From Mesorhizobium sp. 131-2-1 (GTDB taxonomy: Bacteria; Pseudomonadota; Alphaproteobacteria; Rhizobiales; Rhizobiaceae), in the NCBI RefSeq assembly GCF_016756535.1, contig NZ_AP023247.1, forward strand, positions 2,976,501 to 3,040,500: a DNA stretch of 64,000 nt. The letters run 5' to 3'. Under the pieces are notes generated by a model. It ran no database searches. It saw nothing but the letters and a program-made list of their open reading frames with translations, and was not told the origin of the DNA. This document shows positions 8,654 to 17,305 of the stretch, in pieces; within the stretch, counting starts at the first letter, position 1; every line of letters starts with the position of its first letter. Position numbers and translations under genes: made by a program.

Positions 8654-9553
8654 ATGAACGCCCCGCTCAATCACCCCCTGCCGCTGCTCGATCTTGATGT
8701 CCTGCGCACCTTCGTGGCAATCGCCGAGACCGGCAGCTTCACCACCGCCGCCACAGCCGTCTTCCGCACGCCTTCGGCCGTCTCCATGCAGATCAAGAAG
8801 CTGGAGGACATTCTCGGCCGCTCCGTCTTCGCGCGCGACGCGCGCTCGGTGACGCTGACGACGGATGGTGAGATGCTGCTCGGCTATGCCCGCCGGCTTT
8901 TGTCGATCAACCGCGAGGTGGTGTCGAAGTTCATCATTCCCGACATTGTCGGCGTGGTGCGGCTGGGCTCGCCGGACGATTATGGCGAGCGCGTGCTGCC
9001 GCATGTCTTGAAGCGTTTCGCGCAGTCGCATCCCTCGATCGCGGTCGACGTCACCATCGACCAGAGCAGCAATCTGCGCCGGCGCATGGACGACCGGGCG
9101 CTCGACATCACGCTGCTGACCAACTCCTACAAGACCAGCGCGCTCGGCGCCGAGGTGCTGTTGACCGAACCGATCGTCTGGGCCGGCGCCAAGGGCGGCT
9201 GCGCGCATCTGCGCGAACCGCTGCCGGTGTCGCTGTGGGAAGAGGGCTGTGCGTGGCGGGCAGGGGCACTTGAGGCGCTCGGCCGCGAGGGCCGCAACTA
9301 CCGGGTCGCCTATATGAGCGCGCACACGGCCGGCCAGCGCGCGGCGATCATGGCCGATCTGGCGGTGGCGCCGCTGCCGAAGTCCTTCCTCGGCAACGAG
9401 ATGGTCGAGCTCGGGCCGAAGAACGGCATGCCCGACATCGGCACCTACAATCTCGCCATGGTGGTGGCGCCCGACGCCAGCGCGCCGGTGAAGGCGGTCG
9501 CCGACCACATCCGCGCGACCTTCGAGCTGTTCCGGGAAACCGGCAAGTTTTGA
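8654..9553 (+). CDS. LysR family regulator, VtlR/LsrB-like
   Basis: The 299-residue protein has an N-terminal winged helix (about 12-75, with FVAIAETGSFTTAA and RTPSAVSMQIKKLE) and a LysR effector domain (about 95-290). The N-terminal pattern LDLDVLRTFVAIAETGSF matches what I recall of the conserved alphaproteobacterial VtlR/LsrB group. That group controls small DUF1127 proteins and AbcR small RNAs in relatives. It is flanked by two DUF1127 genes, which fits. The assignment to VtlR/LsrB is by recognition, not by alignment. Confidence 0.7.
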   Translation: MNAPLNHPLPLLDLDVLRTFVAIAETGSFTTAATAVFRTPSAVSMQIKKLEDILGRSVFARDARSVTLTTDGEMLLGYARRLLSINREVVSKFIIPDIVGVVRLGSPDDYGERVLPHVLKRFAQSHPSIAVDVTIDQSSNLRRRMDDRALDITLLTNSYKTSALGAEVLLTEPIVWAGAKGGCAHLREPLPVSLWEEGCAWRAGALEALGREGRNYRVAYMSAHTAGQRAAIMADLAVAPLPKSFLGNEMVELGPKNGMPDIGTYNLAMVVAPDASAPVKAVADHIRATFELFRETGKF

Positions 9554-9579
9554 GCCTCGGCGGTAAGGCCGGCCCAGGG

Positions 9580-10527
9580 TCAGGTCGTGGCCTGACCCTG
9601 CAGCAACCAGCCGCGGGCCTTGACCGGGCGCGTCCTGGTTTCTCCATTCAGGAAGGCGACGATGCTGTCGCGCGCGCGCCGCGTCTCGGGCATCTCGATC
9701 AGCGGCCAGACGTGGAACATGCCTTCCTCGTAGACGACCTCCACCTCGACGCCCGCGGCGCGCGCCTTCTCGGCGAAGATCAGATTGTCGGGGCTGAGCA
9801 GGTCGTGCGAGCCGGTCAGAAGCAGCGTCTTCGGCAATACCGAAAGGTCGCCGTAGAGCGGGCTGATGTGCCAGTCGGCGCGATCGATGCCGGCGCTGTA
9901 GAGCCGGATCGCCTCCAGCCCGCCAGCAATGCCAAGCCACGGATCGTTGCGCTCGGCCTCGAACACTTCAGGGTTGGAGAGCGACATGTCGAGCCCGGGT
10001 GAGATCAGCACATGGCGCGCCGGCAGCGGCAGGGCGTCCTCAGCCGCCATCATGGTCAGCACCACGGCCATGTTGCCACCGGCGGAATCGCCCATGAAGA
10101 CGATATCTTCGGCGTCCGTCTCGTCGAGCATCTGCCGGTAGACCTCGCCGACCATGCCGAACATGTCGTGGAAATCGTGCTCGGGCGCGATCGGATAGAT
10201 CGGCACGGTGATGCCGTAACCCAACCGCTCGGCCATCTCGGCGATCAGCCCCCAATGATAGGAGGTGATCTGGAAGACATAGGCGCCGCCATGCAGATAG
10301 AGGATCCGCTTGCGCTCGCCGGGCCTCGGCGCGATCTCGTAGACGGGAAATCCGCTCACGCGGCGCTCGGCAATGTCGAGGCGGTGGCGCAGCGAAGCCG
10401 GCGGATGATGGTCCTCGGTCTTGCGCGCATAGGCGATCCAGCGCTGCAAGTTTTCCGGACTGGCAAAAGCCTTCTTGCGGCTATGCCTGAGGACGAAGGA
10501 AACGACGTGGCTTTTGAAACTGGGCAT
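9580..10527 (-). CDS. Alpha/beta hydrolase, HSL-type esterase
   Basis: The 315-residue protein has the hormone-sensitive-lipase family oxyanion motif LYLHGGAYV (about 80) and the nucleophile elbow GDSAGG (about 150). Late Asp (GSHDLLSP) and His (GMFHVWP) complete the triad. The family hydrolyses short acyl esters. ATG 10527 gives a normal length for the family; the longer frame starts in non-coding DNA. There is no signal peptide, so it is probably cytoplasmic. Its substrate is unknown. Confidence 0.8.
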   Translation of the reverse strand: MPSFKSHVVSFVLRHSRKKAFASPENLQRWIAYARKTEDHHPPASLRHRLDIAERRVSGFPVYEIAPRPGERKRILYLHGGAYVFQITSYHWGLIAEMAERLGYGITVPIYPIAPEHDFHDMFGMVGEVYRQMLDETDAEDIVFMGDSAGGNMAVVLTMMAAEDALPLPARHVLISPGLDMSLSNPEVFEAERNDPWLGIAGGLEAIRLYSAGIDRADWHISPLYGDLSVLPKTLLLTGSHDLLSPDNLIFAEKARAAGVEVEVVYEEGMFHVWPLIEMPETRRARDSIVAFLNGETRTRPVKARGWLLQGQATT

Positions 10528-10763
10528 GCTGATACACGGACTTCGGCTGGAGCCGACTAAAAGAATTCCCCCTCGTTCCGAAGATCGTACCTTGTCCGCA
10601 AATGTCAAGATTTGCACGCGACGCAACACGCTTGTGTGATCCGACGACTGCCGGATTCAGCGCCGCGGCAGCAATGCCACACGCAATTTGTTGTCGCCGG
10701 CAGCCGGAGCCGTGCCACGACCCCGGCGCTTGGCCAGCAGCTTGCATTTGTCGGCAAAGGTCA

Positions 10764-10949
10764 TCAGCGCGCCGACCCCAGAAGCAACTGCGCGAGCACG
10801 GCCTGCGGATCGTTCGGAGGCGACGCCGGCCAGCCGATATCCTTCTGGATGTCGAGGGGCAGGCTGTTCAGCGCCCGGATGGACTTGCTCCTGTTGTGCG
10901 CGTGCTTGATGGCCACGCCGTAGCGGCCGAGGCTTTCGAACATCGACAT
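10764..10949 (-). CDS. DUF1127 small protein, second copy
   Basis: The 61-residue product starts MSMFESLGRYGVAIK and carries the DUF1127 core SLPLDIQKDIGWP. It is the same length as the copy at 8247-8432 but only moderately similar outside the core. GGAGATGAG precedes the ATG closely. It lies 186 bp downstream of the corrinoid-activator gene, separated from it by a hairpin, and probably has its own promoter. Confidence 0.75.
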   Translation of the reverse strand: MSMFESLGRYGVAIKHAHNRSKSIRALNSLPLDIQKDIGWPASPPNDPQAVLAQLLLGSAR

Positions 10950-11060
10950 TTCTCATCTCCCTGAAACGTGGCGGCGGCCGAGAACTGCCGCGGCCGCCGT
11001 CTGATGTCCGTTAAATGCGCCACATATGTATCGGATGGATATCGCGAAAACAGCGATTTG

Positions 11061-11101
11061 GTTTCCGGATCGGGCGGTCCGGAAACATTTGCATGCAAAT
11101 G
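11061..11101 (-). terminator. Hairpin plus adjoining perfect palindrome after the corrinoid-activator gene
   Basis: GTTTCCGGA (11061-11069) and TCCGGAAAC (11078-11086) make a 9-bp stem with an 8-base loop. It is joined to CATTTGCATGCAAATG (11086-11101), a perfect 16-bp palindrome. On the minus strand they follow the stop of the activator gene by 35 bp. There is no long T run, so termination is only probable. The palindrome could instead be a protein site for the DUF1127 promoter. Confidence 0.4.
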
Positions 11102-11135
11102 AAAATAGAAAAGCCTGAAGATCGGCGAGAGGCCG

Positions 11136-13205
11136 CTAGCCTCGGCCGCGCCTTGCCGCATGGCCCTCGCGCGAACGACGGCGTGGCGCCGCGTCGCCGG
11201 CGATACCGTCCTCGCTGACCGTCTTCCTTGGCGGCAATTTCACCGCCGCCGAAAGTTTTGGAAACGGGTCGACCTTGTTCGGCAGCGCCATGGCGTAGAC
11301 GAAGTGCTCCTGGAATTTCGGCTCCAGCGCGGTCTCGATCTTCTCGATCCGGCTCACCGTTTCCTCGATCTCGCGGCGGTAGCCGCGATTGAGCAGCGCC
11401 ATGCGCGCGCCGGCGCCGGCCGCATTGCCTACGGCCGAGACCTTGTCGAGGTCGCAGTCGGGGATCAGGCCGAGCACCATGGCGTATTTCGGATCGATGA
11501 AGGAGCCGAAGGCGCCGGCGAAATGGATGCGGTCGACATGCTCGGTGTTCTGCTTTTCCATCAGCAGCTTGGTGCCGGCGTAAAGCGCCGCCTTCGCGAG
11601 CTGAATGGCGCGCACGTCGTTCTGGGTGATGGTGATCCGGGGCTCGCCATCCTTCAGCACGTAGGAGAAGGTGCGGCCGTTGGCGACGATGCGCGGCGAG
11701 CGCGCTGAGAGCGACCCGTCGACGACGCCGTCTTCCGAAATGATGCCGGCGAGATACATCTCCGCCACCACCTCAATGATGCCCGAGCCGCAAATGCCGG
11801 TGACGCCGGTCGCCTGCACGCTTTCGGCGAAGCCCGGCTCATCGGACCACAGCTCCGAGCCGATGACACGATATTTCGGCTCCAGCGTCTCGGCATCGAT
11901 GCGCACGCGCTCGATGGCGCCCGGTGCTGCACGCTGGCCGCCGGAAATTTCCGCGCCCTCGAAGGCCGGGCCGGTGGGCGAGGAGGCGGCCACGACCCTG
12001 GTGCGGTTGCCGAGCACGATCTCGGCATTGGTGCCGACGTCGACGATCAGCATCATCTCGTCCTGGCGGTGCGGGCCTTCCGACAGCGTCACCGCCGCCG
12101 CGTCGGCGCCGACATGGCCGGCAATGCAAGGCAGCATGTAGAGGCGCGCGCCCTGATTGAGCTTGAGGCCAATATCGGATGCCTTGATGCGCACCGCGCC
12201 CGAGACCGCGAGCGCGAAGGGCGCGCCGCCGAGCTCGGTCGGGTCGATTCCGAGGAACAGATGGTGCATGATCGGATTGCCGACAAACACGGAATCCAGG
12301 ATGTCGTTGCGCTGGACGTTGCCTTCGGCACAAACCTTGTCGACCAGGCTGGAAATCGCCTCGCGCACGGCGACCGTCATGCCTTCGCGGCCGTCCGGAT
12401 TCATCATCACGTAGGAGACACGGCTCATCAGATCCTCGCCAAAGCGGATCTGCGGGTTGGATGTGCCGGAAGAGGCGGCGACGCGGCCGGACAGCAGCGA
12501 CACCAGATGCATGGCGATGGTGGTCGAGCCGATATCGCAGGCAAGTCCGTAAGCCTCGTTCTTGAGGCCTGGCCACAGCGCGATGACGCGCGCGATATCG
12601 CTGTCGGCATCCTTGTAGATGGCGGCGGTGGCGGTCCAGTTGCCCTTGCGCAGGATGCCCTGCACCTGCGGCATCAGGTAGAAGTCGAACTCGAGGTTCT
12701 TGAAGCCCCAGTCCTTCATCAGCGCGATCTTGAGCCGGTCGAGATCGCCGAGCGGCTTGTGCATGTCGGGCTCTTCGATCTCGACATAGCACATGCGCAC
12801 CGCCGTATCGCGGGCGATCACCCTGGTGTCGGCATCCTTGCGGATGGTCTGGGCGTTGATGACCGTGTCCTGCGGCACGTCGATGACGAGATCGCCGAGG
12901 ATCTGCGCCGAGCAGGAGAGGCGCCGCCGCTCGGGAAGGCCGCGCACGCGCTCGTAGCGCTCCTCCTTGGCGCCCTTGGCCGAGATGTGGTCGTTGGAGG
13001 AGACGATCTTGTGCTTGGCGAAATTGCCTTCCTGCACCTCGATCTGGCAGCGCCCGCAAGTGGCGCGTCCGCCGCAGACGCTTTCGACATAGACGCCGAG
13101 CTGACGCGCCGCGTCGAGCACCGGCGTGCCGACCGGAAACCGCCCGCGCTTGCCGGACGGCATGAACAGCACGAGCGGATCAGTGATGTTGGCAGGCGAG
13201 TTCAC
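11136..13205 (-). CDS. Corrinoid-activation protein, RACo/RamA-like (2Fe-2S, DUF4445 ASKHA domain)
   Basis: The protein has 689 residues. The N-terminal ferredoxin domain has the 2Fe-2S pattern Cys44-x5-Cys50-x2-Cys53 and Cys98. A middle domain follows, then an ASKHA-type ATPase region with ACDIGSTT (about 224) and IVDVGTNAE. Proteins of this class reduce Co(II) corrinoid back to active Co(I) with ATP, in acetogens (RACo) and methylotrophic methanogens (RamA). The N-terminal 2Fe-2S makes it RACo-like rather than RamA-like. GTG 13205 lies 10 bp after the mtgA-like stop and starts the conserved domain; an earlier in-frame start would overlap that gene by 65 bp. The C terminus ends in an Arg/Gly-rich tail (RRRSREGHAARRGRG). 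Confidence 0.8.
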   Translation of the reverse strand: MNSPANITDPLVLFMPSGKRGRFPVGTPVLDAARQLGVYVESVCGGRATCGRCQIEVQEGNFAKHKIVSSNDHISAKGAKEERYERVRGLPERRRLSCSAQILGDLVIDVPQDTVINAQTIRKDADTRVIARDTAVRMCYVEIEEPDMHKPLGDLDRLKIALMKDWGFKNLEFDFYLMPQVQGILRKGNWTATAAIYKDADSDIARVIALWPGLKNEAYGLACDIGSTTIAMHLVSLLSGRVAASSGTSNPQIRFGEDLMSRVSYVMMNPDGREGMTVAVREAISSLVDKVCAEGNVQRNDILDSVFVGNPIMHHLFLGIDPTELGGAPFALAVSGAVRIKASDIGLKLNQGARLYMLPCIAGHVGADAAAVTLSEGPHRQDEMMLIVDVGTNAEIVLGNRTRVVAASSPTGPAFEGAEISGGQRAAPGAIERVRIDAETLEPKYRVIGSELWSDEPGFAESVQATGVTGICGSGIIEVVAEMYLAGIISEDGVVDGSLSARSPRIVANGRTFSYVLKDGEPRITITQNDVRAIQLAKAALYAGTKLLMEKQNTEHVDRIHFAGAFGSFIDPKYAMVLGLIPDCDLDKVSAVGNAAGAGARMALLNRGYRREIEETVSRIEKIETALEPKFQEHFVYAMALPNKVDPFPKLSAAVKLPPRKTVSEDGIAGDAAPRRRSREGHAARRGRG

Positions 13206-13215
13206 GATTGCGCGC

Positions 13216-14190
13216 TTATCCCCTGGCCATCCGGGCCTCACGGCCGCCGCGGCGACGGCCGCCATTGCCGCCGCCTTCACCTGGCGCGTTGACCGCCACG
13301 GGTGCTGCGACCGCCTGGCCGCCTTCGGCCGGCTTGTAGTCCTTGTAGGTGCGGATCCAGTTGGTGCAGTTCTCGTCGGTGCCGTTCAGCACATTGGCGC
13401 CGCGCACGGCTTCCATTTCCTGCGGGCGCACCGGGTTCATGATCGCCGATGTCATGCCGGCGCCGATCACCATCGGGATGAAGGCGGCGTTGATGCCATG
13501 GCGGTGCGGCAGGCCGAAGGAGATGTTGGACAGGCCGCAGGTGGTGTTGACCTTCAACTCCTCGCGCAGGCGGCGCAGCAGCGCGAACACCTGGCGGCCG
13601 GCATCGCCCAGCGCGCCGATCGGCATCACCAGCGGGTCGACGACGACGTCATGGGCGGGAATGCCGAAATCGGCGCAGCGCTCGACGATCTTCTTGGCGA
13701 CGGCGAAGCGGACATCCGGGTCCATCGAGATGCCGGTTTCGTCGTTGGAGATGGCGACGACCGGGACGTTGTATTTCTTGACCAGCGGCAGGATCGCCTC
13801 GAGCTTCTCTTCTTCGCCGGTGACGGAGTTGACCAGCGGGCGGCCCTTGGCGACCTTCAGCGCCGCCTCGATGGCTGCGGTGACCGAAGAGTCGATCGAC
13901 AGCGGCAGGTCGACCAGGCCCTGCACGATCTCCAGCGTCTGTACCAGCAGCGCCGGCTCGGTGGCGTTGGGGTCGACGGCGGTGACGCCGGCATTGACGT
14001 CGAGCATGGTGGCGCCGCAGGCGGCCTGTTCCAGCGCGTCCTTGATGACGGTTTCGAAGTTGCCTGCCACCATTTCGGCGGCGAGCTTCTTGCGGCCGGT
14101 CGGGTTGATGCGTTCGCCGATCACGCAGAAGGGCTGGTCGAAGCCGATGATGATTTCTCGGGTCGCCGAGGCGACGATGGTGCGGGTCAT
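13216..14190 (-). CDS. Methyltetrahydrofolate:corrinoid methyltransferase (MtgA/AcsE-like)
   Basis: The 324-residue protein is a DHPS-like pterin-binding TIM barrel. It shows VIGERINPTGR (about 23-33), MLDVNAG (about 61), LSIDSS (about 97) and ISNDETG (about 146), motifs that hold the pterin of corrinoid-linked methyl-THF methyltransferases. In this pathway it would move methyl from the corrinoid protein to THF. After residue ~295 the sequence becomes a Gly/Arg-rich tail (GGGNGGRRRGGRE) not expected in the barrel. The gene has its own 80-bp upstream region with a perfect ATATAAAGA-N2-TCTTTATAT palindrome and is followed by the activator gene 10 bp later. Confidence 0.85.
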   Translation of the reverse strand: MTRTIVASATREIIIGFDQPFCVIGERINPTGRKKLAAEMVAGNFETVIKDALEQAACGATMLDVNAGVTAVDPNATEPALLVQTLEIVQGLVDLPLSIDSSVTAAIEAALKVAKGRPLVNSVTGEEEKLEAILPLVKKYNVPVVAISNDETGISMDPDVRFAVAKKIVERCADFGIPAHDVVVDPLVMPIGALGDAGRQVFALLRRLREELKVNTTCGLSNISFGLPHRHGINAAFIPMVIGAGMTSAIMNPVRPQEMEAVRGANVLNGTDENCTNWIRTYKDYKPAEGGQAVAAPVAVNAPGEGGGNGGRRRGGREARMARG

Positions 14191-14206
14191 GCGATCTCTC
14201 CGTCGT

Positions 14207-14228
14207 GATATAAAGAGTTCTTTATATC
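14207..14228 (-). promoter_or_regulatory. Palindromic operator ATATAAAGA-N2-TCTTTATAT
   Basis: A perfect palindrome with 10-bp arms lies 17 bp above the mtgA-like ATG. The same palindrome with 9-bp perfect arms lies at 28950-28969 before the homocysteine methyltransferase gene. The position overlaps where RNA polymerase would bind, which suggests repression. An ArsR-type regulator sensing SAM or S-adenosylhomocysteine is a plausible ligand-binding protein, but that identity is a guess. Confidence 0.65.
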
Positions 14229-14270
14229 GTTATCTGATTTCGTTCAAGCGAATGGTCGCCGCTCGCGCCG

Positions 14271-15362
14271 TCAATGCGCGGTCTTCACCATGTCCACCTG
14301 GGTTTCGGTAATCTCGTCGTGCAGGATGTGGTCGAGCCGGTCGGCGACCATCTGGTCGTCGCGGCGGATTTCGCGCTTCCAAGGCTGGCGGCCCTTCAGC
14401 ACGCCCGATTCATCGACGATCTCGGCGACGTACTCCTCCTGACGGTAGGCCATCACATGGACGCCGGAAACGCCGGGGATTTCCTTCACCTCGTTGATGA
14501 TGTCGATGCAGAGCTGCTTGCCTTCCTTCTTCTGGTCCTGCGCGCCTTCCAGCCGCTTGATGATCGTGTCGGGAATATGAATGCCCGGCACGTTTGAGCG
14601 GATCCATTTGGCCGTCTTGGCCGAGGCCAGCGGCCCGACGCCACACAGGATGAACACCTTTTCGGTGTGGCCAAGATCGCGCGCCTTCTGCATGAAGGTT
14701 TTGAACATCGGCACGTCGAAGCAGTACTGCGTCTGCACGAACTGCGCGCCGGCGGCGATCTTCTTGCCGAGATGAATCGGGCGGAAATCGAAGGGCGGCG
14801 CGAAGGGATTGACGGCCGCACCCAGGAAAATCTGCGGCGGCGTCGTCAGCTTGCGGCCGGACAGGAACTTGCCGTTGTCGCGCATGATGCGGCAGGTTTC
14901 GAGCAGCGACATGGAATCGAGGTCGAACACCGGCTTGGCGCCGGGCTGGTCGCCGGCCTGGACGCCGTCGCCGGTGAGGCAAAGCATGTTGGCGACGCCC
15001 ATCGCGGCTCCACCCAGCACGTCACCCTGGATGGCAATGCGGTTCTTGTCGCGACAGGCGATCTGCATGATCGGGGCATAGCCCATGCGGGTCAGCAGCG
15101 CGCAGATGCCGACCGAGGACATGTGGCAGTTGGCGCCGGACGCATCGACAGCGTTGATGGCGTCGACCCAGCCGTCGAAGATTTTCGCACGGTTGTAGAC
15201 GTCTTCGGGATCGGCGCTGTCGGGCGGGTTAAGCTCGGTCGTCACCGCGAATTCGCCGCGCCTCAGCACACGCTCCAGACGGCCGCGCGAGGTATGGCCT
15301 GGCAAAGGATCGAGCGGCAGGTGGATGCCGGCCGGATTCTCGTCGCGCTGACGGGCGCTCAT
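14271..15362 (-). CDS. metF: Methylenetetrahydrofolate reductase
   Basis: The 363-residue protein has the MTHFR TIM-barrel features: VTTELNPPDSADPEDVY near residue 40, CRDKNR near 103, LCLTGDG near 127 and QTQYCFDVPMF near 210. It interconverts methylene-THF and methyl-THF. The ATG overlaps the stop of the MetV-like gene by 4 bp (ATGA), so the two are co-translated. This mirrors MetF-MetV pairs of acetogens. Beside an MtgA-like enzyme and MttB, it probably runs in the oxidative direction here, turning methyl-THF into methylene-THF. Direction is inference. Confidence 0.88.
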   Translation of the reverse strand: MSARQRDENPAGIHLPLDPLPGHTSRGRLERVLRRGEFAVTTELNPPDSADPEDVYNRAKIFDGWVDAINAVDASGANCHMSSVGICALLTRMGYAPIMQIACRDKNRIAIQGDVLGGAAMGVANMLCLTGDGVQAGDQPGAKPVFDLDSMSLLETCRIMRDNGKFLSGRKLTTPPQIFLGAAVNPFAPPFDFRPIHLGKKIAAGAQFVQTQYCFDVPMFKTFMQKARDLGHTEKVFILCGVGPLASAKTAKWIRSNVPGIHIPDTIIKRLEGAQDQKKEGKQLCIDIINEVKEIPGVSGVHVMAYRQEEYVAEIVDESGVLKGRQPWKREIRRDDQMVADRLDHILHDEITETQVDMVKTAH

Positions 15363-15958
15363 GCCGATGCTCCGGTCTTGGTAGCAGCCTGGGTCGTTTC
15401 GCGCGTAGCGGCGGCTTGCGCGGTGACCCGCAGCCAGGCCGAGGTTTCACGCAACGACTGGTCGACCGGCTTCTGCACGTCGAGGATCTTGTCGCCATGC
15501 ACCATGTTGCGCGAGCCTTCCCAGGCCTTGACCCAGACGCAAGGCATGTCGGGCTCGACCTCGCAATTGCCGTTGGCGCGCACGCCGCCGCACGGGCCGT
15601 TGCGCAGCTGCTTCGGGCAGTTCATCGGGCAGGACATGCCGGTCGAGGACAAGACGCACTGGCCGCACATGCGGCAGTCGAACATGAAGCCCTTGACGCG
15701 CTTCTCGACGAATTTGACCGGGGCCTCGACGCGGCCATAGCCGATGCCTTTCCACAAGGGATGCAGCAGCAGGAAGATGTCGGCGAAGCGGCTGTAGAAC
15801 CACTCGAGCAATCGCGAGTGCCGGATCGACCACAGCCGCACCGCGAAGGAGCGCTGGACGCGCCGCTGCGGCGATACGTCGGCCGGCTTGTAGTCGGATT
15901 TCGGCGCTGCCTTCTTGACCAGGGTGGCCTGGGTAACGGTCGGTTGCGCGTCAGACAT
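15359..15958 (-). CDS. MetV-like cysteine-rich partner of MetF (MTHFR C-terminal domain family)
   Basis: The 199-residue protein has a basic N-terminal half with an amphipathic region (WFYSRFADIFLLLHPLW). A Cys-rich core follows: CRMCGQC, SCPMNC, NGPCGGV and GNCEV. This is the MTHFR_C/MetV family, an Fe-S partner of MetF in folate-dependent acetogens. ATG 15958 overlaps the end of the upstream virulence-factor-domain gene by 8 bp, and its stop overlaps metF by 4 bp. The three form one operon. The electron partner used in an aerobe is unknown. Confidence 0.75.
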   Translation of the reverse strand: MSDAQPTVTQATLVKKAAPKSDYKPADVSPQRRVQRSFAVRLWSIRHSRLLEWFYSRFADIFLLLHPLWKGIGYGRVEAPVKFVEKRVKGFMFDCRMCGQCVLSSTGMSCPMNCPKQLRNGPCGGVRANGNCEVEPDMPCVWVKAWEGSRNMVHGDKILDVQKPVDQSLRETSAWLRVTAQAAATRETTQAATKTGASA

Positions 15959-16253
15959 TTTCTTTTCCGCCCGCCTTGACCAGAGCGACCAGCCGCTCGC
16001 GGTCGTATTTCGTGTCGAGTTCGTGGAAGGCCCTTTCGACCTCGGCCTCGAGATCGTCGCCAACCGGAACCGGATCGGCCTTGCGCCATTCGGCCAGATA
16101 GTCGTCGGTGCCGCCGGCGCCGGTTCGCATGGCGCACATGTCGATCGCCTCGGTGAAGCGCAGCGGCAGCTCGCGCTTGGCGTTCTGCCGGCCCTTCTTG
16201 ACGATCACCTGGGCAGGGATGTCGCGCCAGTAGACGACGATCAGATCGGCCAT
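15951..16253 (-). CDS. 'Virulence factor' domain small protein (PF13769-like)
   Basis: The 100-residue protein begins MADLIVVYWRDIPAQVIVKKG and contains LRFTEAIDMCAMRTG. This pattern is annotated as a virulence-factor domain, although no virulence role is established. It is the first gene of the operon virulence-factor/MetV/MetF, with overlaps at each junction. Genes of this type repeatedly travel with MttB and MetF homologues, as far as I recall. A role in assembly or electron transfer of the MetF complex is conceivable but unproven. The 5' region carries a GTCGC-type operator. Confidence 0.65.
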   Translation of the reverse strand: MADLIVVYWRDIPAQVIVKKGRQNAKRELPLRFTEAIDMCAMRTGAGGTDDYLAEWRKADPVPVGDDLEAEVERAFHELDTKYDRERLVALVKAGGKENV

Positions 16254-16315
16254 GAATTCTCACTCCTCGAAGCTGCGAGCATTGCCGCATGCGCATGGGG
16301 GCCGCTTGTTATGGG

Positions 16316-16341
16316 ACGACGCGCGCGCATTCAAATGCGAC
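16316..16341 (-). promoter_or_regulatory. Candidate AraC-type operator for the MetV-MetF operon (one mismatch)
   Basis: On the minus strand GTCGC (16341-16337) and GTCGT (16320-16316) are direct repeats exactly 21 bp apart. They end 62 bp above the first ATG of the operon. The upstream copy also forms TGCGAC-N10-GTCGCA (16336-16357), an inverted repeat. The element CCAATAG occurs just upstream both here and at the corrinoid-gene site. Confidence 0.5.
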
Positions 16342-16389
16342 GCTATTGGAGGTCGCAAAAAGAAAGGTGAAATTCCTGGGGTTGGCGGA

Positions 16390-17172
16390 TTACCAGACGC
16401 CGCTTTTCACGCCGGTCCAAAGATAGAACCAGATCGTCGGATGGTACCATTGTTTCGAGGGCAGGCGGGGATCGACGGTCGCGAGCTTGCCCGCCAGCGC
16501 ATCGCCGACCGCTTCGACGCAAATGTCGCGCGAGAAGGCCGCCTGCCGCAGCGCATAGCTTGAAATGGTGTCGCCGGTTTCAGGCTTGCCGCGCGCCTGT
16601 CTGAGCACGCCGCCGGTGTCGACGCCGGCATCGACCAGATGCACGGTGGTGCCGAAATTGCCGGCGTCGCCAGAGGCCAGCGCCCAATAGCCGCCATTCA
16701 TGCCGCGATATTTGGGCGCGATGCCGGCATGATAGTTCAGCACCGGGCATGGCATCTTCGCCAGCGTCTGCCTCGACAGCAGCCGGCAACCGGCAAGCAG
16801 CACCACGCCTGGCTGGATGTCCGCAATCGCCTGAAGCGACTCCGGCGCATTGGCCGAGGGGACGTGGATGATCGTCTGACCGGGTCTGGGCTCGACCTCC
16901 AGCTTCTGCTCTGCGATCAGCCGTATCGAATGGCTCGAAAAGAAGCGTTTGCCGAGCCGCGTCAGCACCATGGTGCCGAGTTGTCCGATGGCCGAGATCC
17001 AGCCTTGACGCCGAGCCCGGCCGAGAAGCAATTGCTTTTTGGATTCAGGCGTTTCGAGGATGACGCTGACAGGCCCAAGCCGGTCGGCGATGGTGTTGAC
17101 GATCGCCCATATATGCGGGCCGCCCTCGGTGACGACGCAGATCGGCCGTGGATCCGACTTTGGCGCTGCCAT
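16390..17172 (-). CDS. Formyltransferase-fold protein
   Basis: The 260-residue protein has the formyltransferase catalytic region: LNYHAGIAPKYRG (about 165) and VHLVDAGVDTGGVL (about 198). These correspond to the Asn-x-His and the Asp-Thr-Gly motifs of enzymes that use 10-formyl-THF. Known relatives act on GAR, Met-tRNA or amino sugars. The N-terminal ~90 residues are not the standard Rossmann start and suggest a specialised substrate. It lies 136 bp upstream of the MetV-MetF operon on the same strand, so it could take up or use formyl-THF made from demethylation. That is inference. Confidence 0.65.
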   Translation of the reverse strand: MAAPKSDPRPICVVTEGGPHIWAIVNTIADRLGPVSVILETPESKKQLLLGRARRQGWISAIGQLGTMVLTRLGKRFFSSHSIRLIAEQKLEVEPRPGQTIIHVPSANAPESLQAIADIQPGVVLLAGCRLLSRQTLAKMPCPVLNYHAGIAPKYRGMNGGYWALASGDAGNFGTTVHLVDAGVDTGGVLRQARGKPETGDTISSYALRQAAFSRDICVEAVGDALAGKLATVDPRLPSKQWYHPTIWFYLWTGVKSGVW

Positions 17173-17305
17173 GGTTCGTGCCGCCCCGCGGAAGACGTTC
17201 TTGCCAGAGCGCTCCGCGCGCCCGGATGGACGCGGCTTGCGCAAACGCGCGGCATGCTAGGCTGGCCGGGTTAATCCTTGGTGACGGCCCGATCGACGGA
17301 AGGAA

